Assembly (NCBI GenBank): GCA_020638975.1
Contig: JACKHN010000004.1
Location: 248,001 to 312,000, forward strand
Length of the DNA stretch: 64,000 nucleotides
Reading direction: 5' to 3'
Source of the DNA: Planctomycetaceae bacterium
Lineage (GTDB): Bacteria > Planctomycetota > Planctomycetia > Pirellulales > Pirellulaceae
In this document: positions 9,065 to 20,538 of the stretch, piece after piece
How positions within the stretch are numbered: the first letter of the stretch is position 1
Layout of the letters: each line of letters opens with the position of its first letter
Notes under the pieces: generated by a model
Database searches by the model: none
The model's input: the letters and a program-made list of their open reading frames with translations, nothing else
What the model was told of the DNA's origin: nothing
Made by a program: the position numbers and the translations under genes

Positions 9065-9221
9065 ATCCAATTGCCAGGGCTTTTCGGTTTTTCAAATTGG
9101 AGAAACGTAGGGTGTGGCGAGCTTCGAGCCTCACCATGAGTTTTCCTTGATTTTGGTGCGGCTCGAAGCTCGCCGCACCCTACGCAGATTGAAAAGCACA
9201 AGAGCCCTGATCCAATTGCCA
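9064..9221. mobile_element. MITE-like hairpin with 13-bp direct repeats
   Basis: GATCCAATTGCCA occurs at 9064-9076 and 9209-9221. Between them lies a 132-base palindromic element. Its inner arms 9106-9135 and 9155-9184 pair at 28 of 30 positions, and pairing continues to AGGGCT/AGCCCT at the outer ends. The exact direct repeats at both borders look like a target-site duplication from insertion of a non-autonomous element. No transposase is present nearby. Confidence 0.6.
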
Positions 9222-9329
9222 CGACACTTGACCAGAATTTCGCTGCATGACTATCATTCAGTTCACTCTTTGGCGAACGAGAAGGCTTTTCTCAAGCCGT
9301 TCGCTTCCGCTTCAATGGAAGGCAATCAC

Positions 9330-10553
9330 ATGGCCGTCGAGCTAAAGTACGGAGACTCCAGGTCGGTGCTCGTCGAGGTTCCTGCCGATGCGATCCTCGT
9401 AGACTTTTCAACACCGCGCGGCGTTCCACTCGACGATCCCGCCGCCGCCGTTGCCGCCGCAGTCTCCGCGCCGCTTGAGTTTCCGCGACTCCAGGACGCG
9501 ACGGTGCCCGGTGATCGAATTGTGTTGGCGGTCGATCGCGGAGTGCCCCAGATGCCCGCCGTGGTCGCTGGCGTGATCCATTCGCTGGTCGAAGGCGGTG
9601 CCCAGCCGCACGATATTGAAGTTGTATTAGCCGCCAGTGCGGAGGAGTCGAGTGAAGATCCATTGTCCGAACTGCCGGCGTCGTTGCGAGACGCGGTCTC
9701 TGTGAGCCACCACGATCCGAGCGACCGCGAATCACTCGCGTATCTCGCGGCGTCAAAGGAAGGCAATCCAATCTACTTCAACCGGACGATCGGTGATGCC
9801 GATGTCGTACTGCCGATCAGTACGCTGCGTTTGGATCAAGCACTTGGTTACGCGGGCGTTCATGGCGGCTTGTATCCAAGTTTTTCGGACGAGGCGACGC
9901 AAAAGCGATATCGTGCGCCGAGTTCCACGGACTGGGCTGTGCTTCGTCGGCGACGATGTGAAGAAGCGGAAGAAGCGGCTTGGGCGCTCGGTGTTCAATT
10001 TACAATCCAAGTCGCGCCCGGCGCTGGCAACTCATTGTTGCACGTTGTGGCGGGAGACTCGCAGGCCGTTGCCAAACGCGGCCAAGAACTGTCCATCGCT
10101 GCATGGTTTCACGAACCCCCACAACGCGCCAATCTCGTGGTGGCGGCCATCGAAGGTGGTCCCGATCAACAGACGTGGGAGAATTTTGGTCGCGCCTTGT
10201 TCGCGGCCTCGCAAGCGGTGAACGATGGTGGTGCAATCGTGATCTGTTCAAGCCTGCGTTGCCGCCCGGGAGCTGCCTTGCAGCGATTGATGGGAATGCG
10301 CGACTACGATTCGCTGTTGCACGAACTGCGGCGTGATCGGTCGCCCGATGCAACTCCTGCGGCGTTGTTGGCTGAAGCGCTGGAACGAGTCCAAGTCTTC
10401 TTGCTGAGTGACCTCGATGAAGAGTCGGTCGAGGATTTGGGAGTCGGTCACGTTGGGAGTACCGAACAAGTCGAACGACTTAGTCGGCAATACGACTCGT
10501 GCATTCTGCTCGGCAACGCTCAGCATGCGTTTTTAGCGACGCCCGCTGAGTAG
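9330..10553 (+). CDS. LarA-like (DUF2088) nickel-pincer racemase-family protein
   Basis: A protein of about 407 residues related to lactate racemase LarA. Recognisable parts are the early VDFSTPRG and AVDRGVPQMP stretches, the histidine-rich VSHHDPSDRESLAYL segment and the ADVVLPIS strand. LarA uses a nickel-pincer nucleotide to racemise lactate, and relatives act on other 2-hydroxyacids including sugar acids. The divergent gnd/kdgK/SDR set makes a sugar-acid substrate plausible (inference). No larB, larC or larE cofactor genes are in the window. I chose the ATG at 9330, preceded by GGAAGG at 9317-9322; the open frame extends to 9114 only through the hairpin element. The ygfZ-like gene follows after 21 bases. 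Confidence 0.78.
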   Translation: MAVELKYGDSRSVLVEVPADAILVDFSTPRGVPLDDPAAAVAAAVSAPLEFPRLQDATVPGDRIVLAVDRGVPQMPAVVAGVIHSLVEGGAQPHDIEVVLAASAEESSEDPLSELPASLRDAVSVSHHDPSDRESLAYLAASKEGNPIYFNRTIGDADVVLPISTLRLDQALGYAGVHGGLYPSFSDEATQKRYRAPSSTDWAVLRRRRCEEAEEAAWALGVQFTIQVAPGAGNSLLHVVAGDSQAVAKRGQELSIAAWFHEPPQRANLVVAAIEGGPDQQTWENFGRALFAASQAVNDGGAIVICSSLRCRPGAALQRLMGMRDYDSLLHELRRDRSPDATPAALLAEALERVQVFLLSDLDEESVEDLGVGHVGSTEQVERLSRQYDSCILLGNAQHAFLATPAE

Positions 10554-10574
10554 CAAAGCCGGAGTACATGATTC

Positions 10575-11543
10575 GTGTCAGAATTAGCAACACAATGCCA
10601 AGCCCTGCGATCGGGCATCGGCTACTGCGACTTAACTGGACGTACGCAGATCGAATTGATCGGTGCGGATCGAGTCAAGGTTTTGCACGGTTTGTGCACG
10701 AACGACATCAAGCGGCTCGTGCCCGGCGGTGGCTGTGAAGCGTTTCTGACCAATGTGCAAGGCAAGACGACGGGCTACGTGAATGTCTTCTGTCTGGAGT
10801 CGTCGCTGATCATCGACACGAATCCAGGCCTCGCCGAGGAGATGATTCCGGCCCTTGATAAGTATGTGATCCGTGAAGATGTCAAGTTCGTCGATCGATC
10901 CAACGACTGGGCGGAGTTCCTGGTGAGTGGAACCGCGGCGGAGCAATCGCTCCAGTCGGATTTTATCGGTTCGGTTCCTTCGCCAAGAGTTGGTGTTTCC
11001 ATGGGAACGCTCAGCGGCGTTGAAGTTCAACTTCGCAGACTGCCTTACGTCTCCTCCGAGTCTTTTTTTGTCTGCTGTGACGTGTCACAAGAAGCGAGCA
11101 TCCGCACATGGCTGCAGAGGGCCAACGCCGTCGAATGTGGTTGCGAAGCAGTCAATGCATCTCGCATCGAGATGGGTGTTCCCGTCTACGGGCAAGACGT
11201 GACGATCGACAATCTGCCACAGGAGATAGCCCGCGACCAATACGCAATCAGCTTCACGAAAGGCTGCTATCTCGGCCAAGAGACGGTTGCCCGCATCGAC
11301 GCGTTGGGGCATGTCAATCGACGCTTGCTGGGCCTTCGGTTCTGTGGCGAGACCGTTCCTCCCCCGGGCGCGACGATCACGGTCGAAGGAAAGCCGATCG
11401 CTCAGGTCACATCGTCTTGCTTCTCGCCGCGGCTTGACGCTCCCTTGGCGCTCGCCTTCGTCCGACGCGGCAATGACAAGCCTGGCACGAAGATCCTAAC
11501 GGATTTCGGCGACGCAGAGGTTGTTGCGTTACCGATCGAGTAA
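10575..11543 (+). CDS. ygfZ: YgfZ/GcvT-like folate-binding protein
   Basis: A 322-residue tetrahydrofolate-binding protein of the YgfZ/IBA57 group. The diagnostic KGCYLGQE motif begins at Lys229, with the conserved cysteine at 231. The GcvT-like fold ends with a C-terminal barrel (RRLLGLRF onward). YgfZ supports assembly or repair of certain iron-sulfur enzymes in the cytoplasm. The start is a GTG 21 bases after the LarA-like stop, so co-transcription is likely. Its stop lies four bases from the clpB stop on the opposite strand, leaving no room for a terminator hairpin between them. Confidence 0.9.
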   Translation: MSELATQCQALRSGIGYCDLTGRTQIELIGADRVKVLHGLCTNDIKRLVPGGGCEAFLTNVQGKTTGYVNVFCLESSLIIDTNPGLAEEMIPALDKYVIREDVKFVDRSNDWAEFLVSGTAAEQSLQSDFIGSVPSPRVGVSMGTLSGVEVQLRRLPYVSSESFFVCCDVSQEASIRTWLQRANAVECGCEAVNASRIEMGVPVYGQDVTIDNLPQEIARDQYAISFTKGCYLGQETVARIDALGHVNRRLLGLRFCGETVPPPGATITVEGKPIAQVTSSCFSPRLDAPLALAFVRRGNDKPGTKILTDFGDAEVVALPIE

Positions 11544-11547
11544 GCGA

Positions 11548-14214
<2,667 letters not shown>

Positions 14215-14360
14215 CGGGATTCTCCTTTCCGTCGCTGCAGGCGCATAACCGCAGCGCAGATGAACTCAATGGGTCACTGCGCTGCCGCCATGACAGCTAG
14301 ATACGTCGAACTATTCGTGAGACGCCGCATCGCTCGCGAAATAACTGACGGTTTTCCTAC

Positions 14361-14417
14361 GTGGGATAGGTTTCTAGCCTGTCGAATGGCCGCTGACAGG
14401 CTGGAAGCCTATCCCAC
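14361..14417. repeat. Long-stem hairpin between dnaK and clpB
   Basis: The arms 14361-14383 and 14395-14417 pair at 21 of 23 positions around an 11-base loop, and the ends are GTGGGATAGG/CCTATCCCAC. It is the only strong structure in the dnaK-clpB gap. There is no T-tract on either side. Confidence 0.75.
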
Positions 14418-14435
14418 TAATTACGCGACCGTTGC

Positions 14436-16385
14436 TTACGCGTCCTTCACTTCGAACTCGGCATCAATGGCATCGTCGTCGCCCGCCGCGGTATTGCCGT
14501 CGGACGCACCTGCTTCGGCACCATCTCCATCTGCACCGGCTCCCGTCTTCTCGTAGATCGTCTTGCTGAAGGCATGGGAAGCCTGCTCAAGCTCGTCGAT
14601 CGCCGATTTCAGACTCGCCGTGTCATCCCCCTTGGCCTTCTCGCGAACTTTCTCGATGGCCTTCTCCAAAGGTGCTTTGTCGGAGTCTTGCAGTTTATCA
14701 CCCTGCTCCTTGATCAGTTTCTCAAGCTGATAGCACATTTGATCGCCTTGATTGCGAAGGCTCGCGAGTTCGACACGTTTCTTATCTTCTTCCGCATGGC
14801 TTGCAGCATCAGCTTGCATGCGTTCGATCTCGCTCTCCGAGAGACCGGAGGACTGTTCGATCCTCACCGAAGCTTCCTTGTTCGTTCCAAGATCCTTCGC
14901 CGAAACATTGAGGATGCCGTTCTGGTCGATGTCGAACTTGACCTCAATCTGCGGCATACCTCGCGGAGCTGGCGGAATTCCTTCTAAGGTGAACTCGCCT
15001 AAGACTCGATTGTCAGCCGCCATCGGCCGCTCGCCCTGGAAGACTTTCACCGTCACACCAGTTTGGTTGTCCGCAGCTGTGCTGAAGACCTTTTTCTTCT
15101 CGGCGGGGATCGTTGTATTTCGTTCCACCAAAGCGGTCAAAACACCGCCTTCTGTTTCGATTCCGAGAGTCAGCGGCGTCACGTCAAGCAATAACACATC
15201 CTTGCGATCACCGGCCAAGACGCTTCCTTGGATCGCCGCGCCAACAGCAACGACTTCGTCCGGGTTGACGCCCTTGTGTGGCTCCTTGCCGAAGATCTGC
15301 TTGACGATTTCCTGAACTTTTGGGATGCGTGTCGAACCGCCAACGAGCACAACTTCGTCGATGTCACTTGGCGACAGCTTAGCATCCTTCAAGGCCTGCA
15401 GAACCGGCTTCTTGCATCGCTCGAAGAGTGAATCGGTCAGTTCCTCGAACTTGGCACGAGTGATCGTCATCTGAAGATGCTTCGGACCGGATGCGTCGGC
15501 CGTGATAAACGGCAAGTTGACGTCGGTTTGCGGCAAGCTGCTCAGTTCCCGCTTGGCCTTCTCGCAGGCTTCCTGAAGCCGCTGGAGAGCCATTGTGTCC
15601 TTACGCAGGTCGATGCCTTGCTCTTTCTTGAACTGGTCGGCGACGTGATGGATCAGGGCTTCGTCGAAGTCATCGCCACCGAGGTGTGTGTCGCCGCTGG
15701 TGCTGATCACTTGGAAGACGCGCCCCGCTCCCTTGCCGTCGGCGTCCGCATCCCCTGCGTCGGCGACGGCCAACACGGATACGTCGAACGTACCGCCACC
15801 AAGGTCGAAGACGACGATCTGCTCGTCCTTCTTCTTGTCGAGGCCGTAAGCCATCGCCGCGGCGGTCGGCTCGTTGATGATACGAGCGACTTCCAAGCCG
15901 GCGATTTGGCCAGCATCCTTGGTCGCTTGACGTTGGGCGTCGTTGAAGTATGCAGGGACTGTGATGACCGCCTTGTTGACCTTGTGACCAAGATACGACT
16001 CGGCAGCTTCTTTTAGTTTGCGAAGTGTCGTCGCCGAGATTTCTTGGGGCGTGTGCTCCTTGTCGCCGATGCCAACTTTCACGTAATCGGTTGGACCGCC
16101 AACGATTTTGTAGGGCACCATTTTCTCTTCACCAGCGACTTCGTTGTGGCGACGGCCCATGAACCGCTTGATTGAGTAAATCGTTCGGGTTGGATTGGTG
16201 ACGGCTTGGCGACGCGCCGGTTCGCCAACCAGCGTCTCTCCCTTGTCAGTGAAAGCGACGACGCTCGGGGTGAGCCGATTACCCTCGGCGTTCGGAATCA
16301 CTTTCGCTTCGGTGCCTTCCATCACAGCCACAACCGAGTTGGTTGTACCGAGATCGATGCCAATGATTTTTTCGCCTTGAGCCAT
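14436..16385 (-). CDS. dnaK: Chaperone DnaK (Hsp70)
   Basis: A 649-residue Hsp70. The ATPase domain opens with IIGIDLGTTNS; VPAYFNDAQRQATKDAG, VFDLGGGTFDVS and VLVGGSTRIPKVQ follow. The substrate-binding domain (LLLDVTPLTLGIE linker region) comes after about residue 390, and the tail is acidic and Gly/Ala-rich, ending EFEVKDA. A short insertion rich in Asp and Ala lies after VLAVADAG. AAAGGAG at 16392-16398 precedes the ATG. No grpE or dnaJ is adjacent and no CIRCE operator was found upstream, so heat regulation is not explained by HrcA. Confidence 0.98.
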   Translation of the reverse strand: MAQGEKIIGIDLGTTNSVVAVMEGTEAKVIPNAEGNRLTPSVVAFTDKGETLVGEPARRQAVTNPTRTIYSIKRFMGRRHNEVAGEEKMVPYKIVGGPTDYVKVGIGDKEHTPQEISATTLRKLKEAAESYLGHKVNKAVITVPAYFNDAQRQATKDAGQIAGLEVARIINEPTAAAMAYGLDKKKDEQIVVFDLGGGTFDVSVLAVADAGDADADGKGAGRVFQVISTSGDTHLGGDDFDEALIHHVADQFKKEQGIDLRKDTMALQRLQEACEKAKRELSSLPQTDVNLPFITADASGPKHLQMTITRAKFEELTDSLFERCKKPVLQALKDAKLSPSDIDEVVLVGGSTRIPKVQEIVKQIFGKEPHKGVNPDEVVAVGAAIQGSVLAGDRKDVLLLDVTPLTLGIETEGGVLTALVERNTTIPAEKKKVFSTAADNQTGVTVKVFQGERPMAADNRVLGEFTLEGIPPAPRGMPQIEVKFDIDQNGILNVSAKDLGTNKEASVRIEQSSGLSESEIERMQADAASHAEEDKKRVELASLRNQGDQMCYQLEKLIKEQGDKLQDSDKAPLEKAIEKVREKAKGDDTASLKSAIDELEQASHAFSKTIYEKTGAGADGDGAEAGASDGNTAAGDDDAIDAEFEVKDA

Positions 16386-16985
16386 GATTTGCTCCTTTGT
16401 CCTAAGGTTTTGAGCCCGTTATTGGTTGGTGACCGCTGCGAAAGTGGCACGCGATCTTTACTTTTGTCGTTCAAAATAGCTTCGGAAACCGATTTGGCCG
16501 AAACTCGCTCCAGGCAACTGCTGGAACCGTACCAGCTCAGAAAGCAAAGACCGTGCCAGCGACCATTTACGGCCTGGCGGTCATGCATAAGGTATGTGTA
16601 TGACAAGGGTTGCGAATTTGAATGGAATATTCGTTTGATCCCACTAGGCGTGCTGCCTGCCATTTTGACATTGGGGAAATGAGTGCGAGGGTTGGCGATG
16701 ATTGGCGACTTGCCTACTTGGCAACGCGGACAAATTGACACGATGATAGCCCACCGTTACAAGGTGGACATACTTCTTCGTTCTAGATGGATATGGGATA
16801 GTAGCTTTGGGTTTTAACCCAGGGAATCGTTGGATGAGAGCTTCCCGAGCCCCGAAGGCGGCGCCACAATTTGCACTCCTTGCGCTGTGTCGCCACCTTC
16901 GGGGCTCGGGAGCCTTCGGTCCTGGTTCCCCAGCCTAAAGGCCGGGGCTAATATTCGCCATCGCCTTCGTGTTTGTGAGAACAGC
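16386..16985. other. Divergent intergenic region upstream of dnaK and pheA
   Basis: About 600 bases without a supported gene. It holds the dnaK ribosome site and a long-stem hairpin (16840-16914). No CIRCE-type inverted repeat (TTAGCACTC arms) and no clear heat-shock promoter were recognised. Confidence 0.6.
16840..16914. repeat. Long-stem hairpin upstream of pheA
   Basis: The left arm (about 16840-16868) and right arm (about 16887-16914) pair over most of 27 bases, with one bulge and one mismatch. CCCGAGCCCCGAAGG is matched by CCTTCGGGGCTCGGG. An open frame passes through it into pheA, but its product looks non-coding. Confidence 0.7.
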
Positions 16986-18074
16986 ATGTCCAAAAAGCGT
17001 TCTTCCGACGTCGATACTCGTGGGAAGCTGGCAAAAGATGTTCAGCGAATTGATCGAGAGCTGGTCAAATTGATGAATGAGCGAGCCAAAGTGGTGAAAC
17101 AACTGGCTCGCGCCCCGATTGGTGAAAGCGCGGAGCTGAACAGTGTTGCGACGGACATCGATGCTGCCATCAGTTCGGGGCGTGGGCCGCTCGACGAACG
17201 TGCGCTCCGTGCCACCTTTCGGGAGCTGGCAAGCGGCTGCCGAGCCTTGTCGAAACCGATACGCGTGGCGTATTTGGGGCCGCTTTACAGCTACAGCTAC
17301 CTGGCGACCATCGAAAGATTCGGGTCGAGCGCCGAATTGGCACCGGTCGCCACGATCGCCGCGGTCTTCGAGGAATTGAATCGCGGTCATGCGGACTATG
17401 GCGTTGTTCCTCTAGAGAATTCAACCGACGGACGAGTCGTCGATACGCTCGGCATGTTCGCGCGGATGCCGGTTCGGATCTGCGGCGAAGTGCAGCTTCG
17501 CATTCATCATAACTTGCTTGCGAAATGTGAACGGGGTGACATCACGGAAGTTTACAGCAAGCCGCAGGCGCTCTCGCAGTGTCGCGAGTGGCTCGCCAAG
17601 CATCTCCCGACTGCTCGCACCGTCGAGATGACCAGTACTGCTGCCGCAGCTCAACTCGCGGCTGAAAAGCCAGGAGCCGCCGCCGTCGCGAGTCGACTCG
17701 CCGCAACGAACTATGGACTTGATTTCGTTGCTGAAAATATCGAAGACAATCCGCACAACGTGACTCGCTTTGCAGTAATCGGCGGTGAGGTGGGGCAGAG
17801 AACGGGTAAAGACAAGACGGCGGTCATGTTTGAAATCCCTCATCAGCCCGGTTCACTTGCCGACGTTATGGCGATCTTCAAGCGTGAGAAGCTGAACATG
17901 ACTTGGATCGAGTCGTTCCCGATGGCGGGTGGAAACAGCGAATACCTGTTTTTTATTGAGCTAGAGGGGCATCAGACCGACGCTAAAGTCGGGCGGGCAT
18001 TGGGATTACTGGGCAAGAAGACCGTGCGGCTCGAGATTTTGGGGTCGTATTCCACCGCGGAGCCCATCGACTGA
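16986..18074 (+). CDS. pheA: Bifunctional chorismate mutase/prephenate dehydratase
   Basis: A 362-residue P-protein of phenylalanine synthesis. An AroQ-type mutase helix (RIDRELVKLMNERAKVVKQLA) occupies about residues 20-90. The dehydratase follows, with VPLENSTDG and the catalytic NVTRF near 260. A C-terminal ACT domain (from TAVMFEIPHQPGSLADV) should mediate Phe feedback inhibition, with IESFP in place of the usual ESRP. The first dehydratase strand is unusual: YLGPLYSYSYLA where families normally have GPxGTFSH. I start at MSKKRSSDV (16986); the upstream frame is hairpin sequence. Confidence 0.92.
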   Translation: MSKKRSSDVDTRGKLAKDVQRIDRELVKLMNERAKVVKQLARAPIGESAELNSVATDIDAAISSGRGPLDERALRATFRELASGCRALSKPIRVAYLGPLYSYSYLATIERFGSSAELAPVATIAAVFEELNRGHADYGVVPLENSTDGRVVDTLGMFARMPVRICGEVQLRIHHNLLAKCERGDITEVYSKPQALSQCREWLAKHLPTARTVEMTSTAAAAQLAAEKPGAAAVASRLAATNYGLDFVAENIEDNPHNVTRFAVIGGEVGQRTGKDKTAVMFEIPHQPGSLADVMAIFKREKLNMTWIESFPMAGGNSEYLFFIELEGHQTDAKVGRALGLLGKKTVRLEILGSYSTAEPID

Positions 18075-18080
18075 CGCCGG

Positions 18081-18109
18081 TTGACACAATGTACACCCAT
18101 TTCTACGAT
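18081..18109 (+). promoter_or_regulatory. Sigma70-type promoter for rpmF-fab operon
   Basis: TTGACA at 18081-18086 and TACGAT at 18104-18109 are separated by exactly 17 bases. The -35 box is a perfect consensus and the -10 matches at four of six positions. It lies seven bases after the pheA stop and about 70 bases before rpmF. Confidence 0.6.
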
Positions 18110-18181
18110 GAGGGGCTTTCACCCCAAACCGTTATCCCGTAAGGGAATTAGTTACATTCGCCAGTCCAATGAGGCACTCCA

Positions 18182-18370
18182 ATGGCGGTTCCGAAGAGAA
18201 AGCATTCCAATTCCCGTACCGGCAAGCGTCGTTCGCATAACGCGCTGAAGCCAAAGCAGCTGACGTTTTGCCCAAAATGTAGTGGGGCTTTGCCCACGCA
18301 TGTCATTTGCCCGACCTGCGGTTACTACATGGGACGAACCGTGATCGAGTCGGATGAGGCTGGGTCTTGA
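18182..18370 (+). CDS. rpmF: 50S ribosomal protein L32
   Basis: A 62-residue ribosomal protein with the invariant basic N-terminus MAVPKRKHSNSRTGKRRSH. It also has a CPKC/CPTC zinc ribbon. Pairing of rpmF with fatty-acid genes is widespread. Its TGA overlaps the TTG start of fabD by three bases in a TTGA overlap, so the two are probably translationally coupled. Confidence 0.97.
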   Translation: MAVPKRKHSNSRTGKRRSHNALKPKQLTFCPKCSGALPTHVICPTCGYYMGRTVIESDEAGS

Positions 18371-19275
18371 GTAAAGTAGCGTTCCTATTCCCGGGCCAAG
18401 GTGCTCAAAGCGTCGGGATGGGGCGGGAAGCTTGTGATACGCTTCCCGCTGTTCGCGAGTTATTTGACCGCGCGAACGCCGTCCTCGGATACGACTTGGC
18501 ACAGCTGTGCTTCGAAGGCCCAGATGAGCGACTTGATTCGACAGTCTATAGCCAGCCTGCGCTGTTCGTGTGTGGCTTGGCGGGCCTGGAACTGCTGAAG
18601 GCTGCATCGATCGAGTTGGTTGAATCGGTCGCAGCAACCGCTGGGCTAAGTCTGGGTGAATACACCGCGCTTGTGTTTGCCGAAGCGATGGATTTCGAGA
18701 CGGGGTTGAGCGTCGTCAAGATTCGTGGCGAAGCAATGCAGGCCGCGTCGGACGCTACGCCTAGCGGTATGGTGAGCCTTCTTGGGCTGGAACCAGACGC
18801 GATTGAAAAGCTCTGCGACGAAGCCCGCGGCGATGGCATCCTGCAAATCGCAAATTACTTGTGCCCCGGAAACATCGTTGTATCGGGTAGCAAAGATGCC
18901 TGTGAGCGAATCGCTGAATTGGCAGTCGAAGCGGGTGCGATGAAGGCGATTCCGCTGGCGGTAGCTGGCGCATTTCACACGGCGATCATGCAGCCCGCAG
19001 TCGAACGGCTGACCGCAGCGCTTGCAACGGCCACGATTGCTCCACCTCGAATCCCAGTGATCTCGAATGTCGACGCTCAACCCCACAACGATCCGGAAGA
19101 GATTCGATCGCTGCTCGTTCAGCAAGTTGTCTCGCCTGTTCGTTGGGAAGACTCGATGCGACATTTGCTTAACGATGGTTTCGACATGTTCTACGAGGTG
19201 GGTCCTGGGCGAGTGTTGCGTGGGCTCATGAAACGCATCAATCGGAAGACTGCCTGCGAAGGTGTCACCGTATAA
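18367..19275 (+). CDS. fabD: Malonyl-CoA:ACP transacylase
   Basis: A 302-residue enzyme loading malonyl groups onto ACP. FLFPGQGAQ opens the protein, and the nucleophile Ser95 lies in GLSLGEYTAL (a Leu replaces the common His of GHSLG). The catalytic His is in GAFHTAIMQPA near residue 200. The TTG start overlaps the rpmF stop. Together with fabG, acpP and fabF it makes the core fatty-acid elongation operon; plsX and fabH, often present in such operons, are absent here. Confidence 0.96.
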   Translation: MSKVAFLFPGQGAQSVGMGREACDTLPAVRELFDRANAVLGYDLAQLCFEGPDERLDSTVYSQPALFVCGLAGLELLKAASIELVESVAATAGLSLGEYTALVFAEAMDFETGLSVVKIRGEAMQAASDATPSGMVSLLGLEPDAIEKLCDEARGDGILQIANYLCPGNIVVSGSKDACERIAELAVEAGAMKAIPLAVAGAFHTAIMQPAVERLTAALATATIAPPRIPVISNVDAQPHNDPEEIRSLLVQQVVSPVRWEDSMRHLLNDGFDMFYEVGPGRVLRGLMKRINRKTACEGVTV

Positions 19276-19340
19276 ATCGTGCTGCGGTGTCGTTGTAAAC
19301 CGTAAGGCAATTGCGAAACAAATACGAAGGAATCAGCAAC

Positions 19341-20123
19341 ATGTCCGATAAACCAGCCCGGCAAATCACCGTTGATCTTTCAGGGCAAGTCGCAATCGTC
19401 ACGGGAGCCTCGCAAGGGCTAGGCGAGACGATGGCGATCGAACTAGCCGCGAACGGCGCGAAGGTCGCTTGCGTTGCCCGTAACTCCGATAAGCTCGCCG
19501 AAACGGTGCAAGCGATCGAAGCTGCTGGTGGAGAAGCTGCGGCGTTTAGCTGCGACGTGACGAACCGCGAGAGCGTCGACAAACTGGTTGATGAGGTCGT
19601 CGAGAAGTGGGGCAAGCTGGATATTCTCGTCAATAACGCGGGCATCACACGAGATAATCTGCTGCCACGAATGGCCGATGAAGAGTGGGACGACGTGATC
19701 AGCACGAACCTTCGTGGAGCATTCCTGTTTGCTCGCGCAGCGTCGCGGATCATGATGCGAGCCCGAAGTGGCCGAATCATCAACATCTCGAGCGTTTCCG
19801 GCCTGATTGGCAACCAGGGACAGACGAACTATTCGGCATCGAAGGCTGGGTTGATTGGGATGACGCGCAGCCTGAGCCGTGAACTGGCGGGACGAAAAGT
19901 GACCGTTAACGCCGTCGCACCGGGCTTTATCGCCACGGAAATGACGAAGGTTTTGGAAGCAAAGTATGGCGATGCATTTCGCAACGAAATCAAAGCCAAG
20001 ATCCCCGCTAAGCGGATGGGGACACCTGAAGAAGTCGCTTATGCCGTGTTGTTTTTGGCGAGCCCAGCAGCTTCCTACACGACCGGTGCGGTACTGACCG
20101 TCGATGGTGGGATGACCGGATAG
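19341..20123 (+). CDS. fabG: 3-oxoacyl-ACP reductase
   Basis: A 260-residue NADPH-dependent SDR reducing beta-ketoacyl-ACP. Motifs are TGASQGLGE, NNAGITRDNLLPRM (typical of FabG), catalytic Ser in ISSVSG and YSASKAG. The protein ends VLTVDGGMTG. I start at MSDKPARQI (19341), which has AAGGAA upstream; a TTG ten codons earlier is possible. It lies 65 bases after fabD and is followed by acpP. Confidence 0.96.
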   Translation: MSDKPARQITVDLSGQVAIVTGASQGLGETMAIELAANGAKVACVARNSDKLAETVQAIEAAGGEAAAFSCDVTNRESVDKLVDEVVEKWGKLDILVNNAGITRDNLLPRMADEEWDDVISTNLRGAFLFARAASRIMMRARSGRIINISSVSGLIGNQGQTNYSASKAGLIGMTRSLSRELAGRKVTVNAVAPGFIATEMTKVLEAKYGDAFRNEIKAKIPAKRMGTPEEVAYAVLFLASPAASYTTGAVLTVDGGMTG

Positions 20124-20276
20124 AAACATTTCAGGACAGGGCGCACCAGCCTTGACCTGTCTTATGAGAATCCTCTATCTTGTGGAGCTTGATTCTCGAA
20201 GAAGTAGTCTGAAATCGTAAAGACGTGCGAGCCACTGATGGCTCATGATTTTCAATAAATTAGGAGGACCGCGAAG

Positions 20277-20516
20277 GTGGCATCTGTCTCTGAACGCGTG
20301 ATTGACATCGTCGCTGAGCAACTTGGTGTTGATAAGGAAAAGATCAGCCCAGAAACCTCATTCGTCAACGACCTAGGTGCCGACTCGCTCGACACCGTCG
20401 AACTGGTGATGGAACTGGAAGAAGAGTTCGACATTAATATCCCTGACGACGCCGCTGAAAAGATTCAGACGGTTGGTCAAGCGATCGACTTCATCGAGAA
20501 GTCGCAAGATTCCTAA
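20277..20516 (+). CDS. acpP: Acyl carrier protein
   Basis: A 79-residue acidic carrier protein. The 4'-phosphopantetheine attachment site is Ser37 in GADSLDTVELVM. The start is a GTG preceded by an unusually complete ribosome site (AGGAGG, 20262-20267), fitting a highly expressed protein. It lies about 150 bases after fabG and 22 bases before fabF. Confidence 0.98.
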   Translation: MASVSERVIDIVAEQLGVDKEKISPETSFVNDLGADSLDTVELVMELEEEFDINIPDDAAEKIQTVGQAIDFIEKSQDS

Positions 20517-20538
20517 CGAGCAAGTTAGCAGCACCAGA

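Larger units (their letters stand above)
8781..9329. other. Repeat-dense divergent intergenic region
   Basis: About 550 bases between the divergent kdgK-like and larA-like genes. It contains a degenerate hairpin (8956-9023), a 19-bp tandem duplication (9027-9064) and a second hairpin with 13-bp direct repeats at its edges (9064-9221). Promoters for both directions must lie here, but none is clear by eye. Confidence 0.7.

Noticed and set aside
8893..9222. Minus-strand open frame of 109 codons
   Set aside because: It is made almost entirely of the two hairpins and the tandem repeat, and shows no protein motif.
16386..16500. CIRCE/HrcA operator upstream of dnaK
   Set aside because: No TTAGCACTC-N9-GAGTGCTAA or near match was found on either strand.
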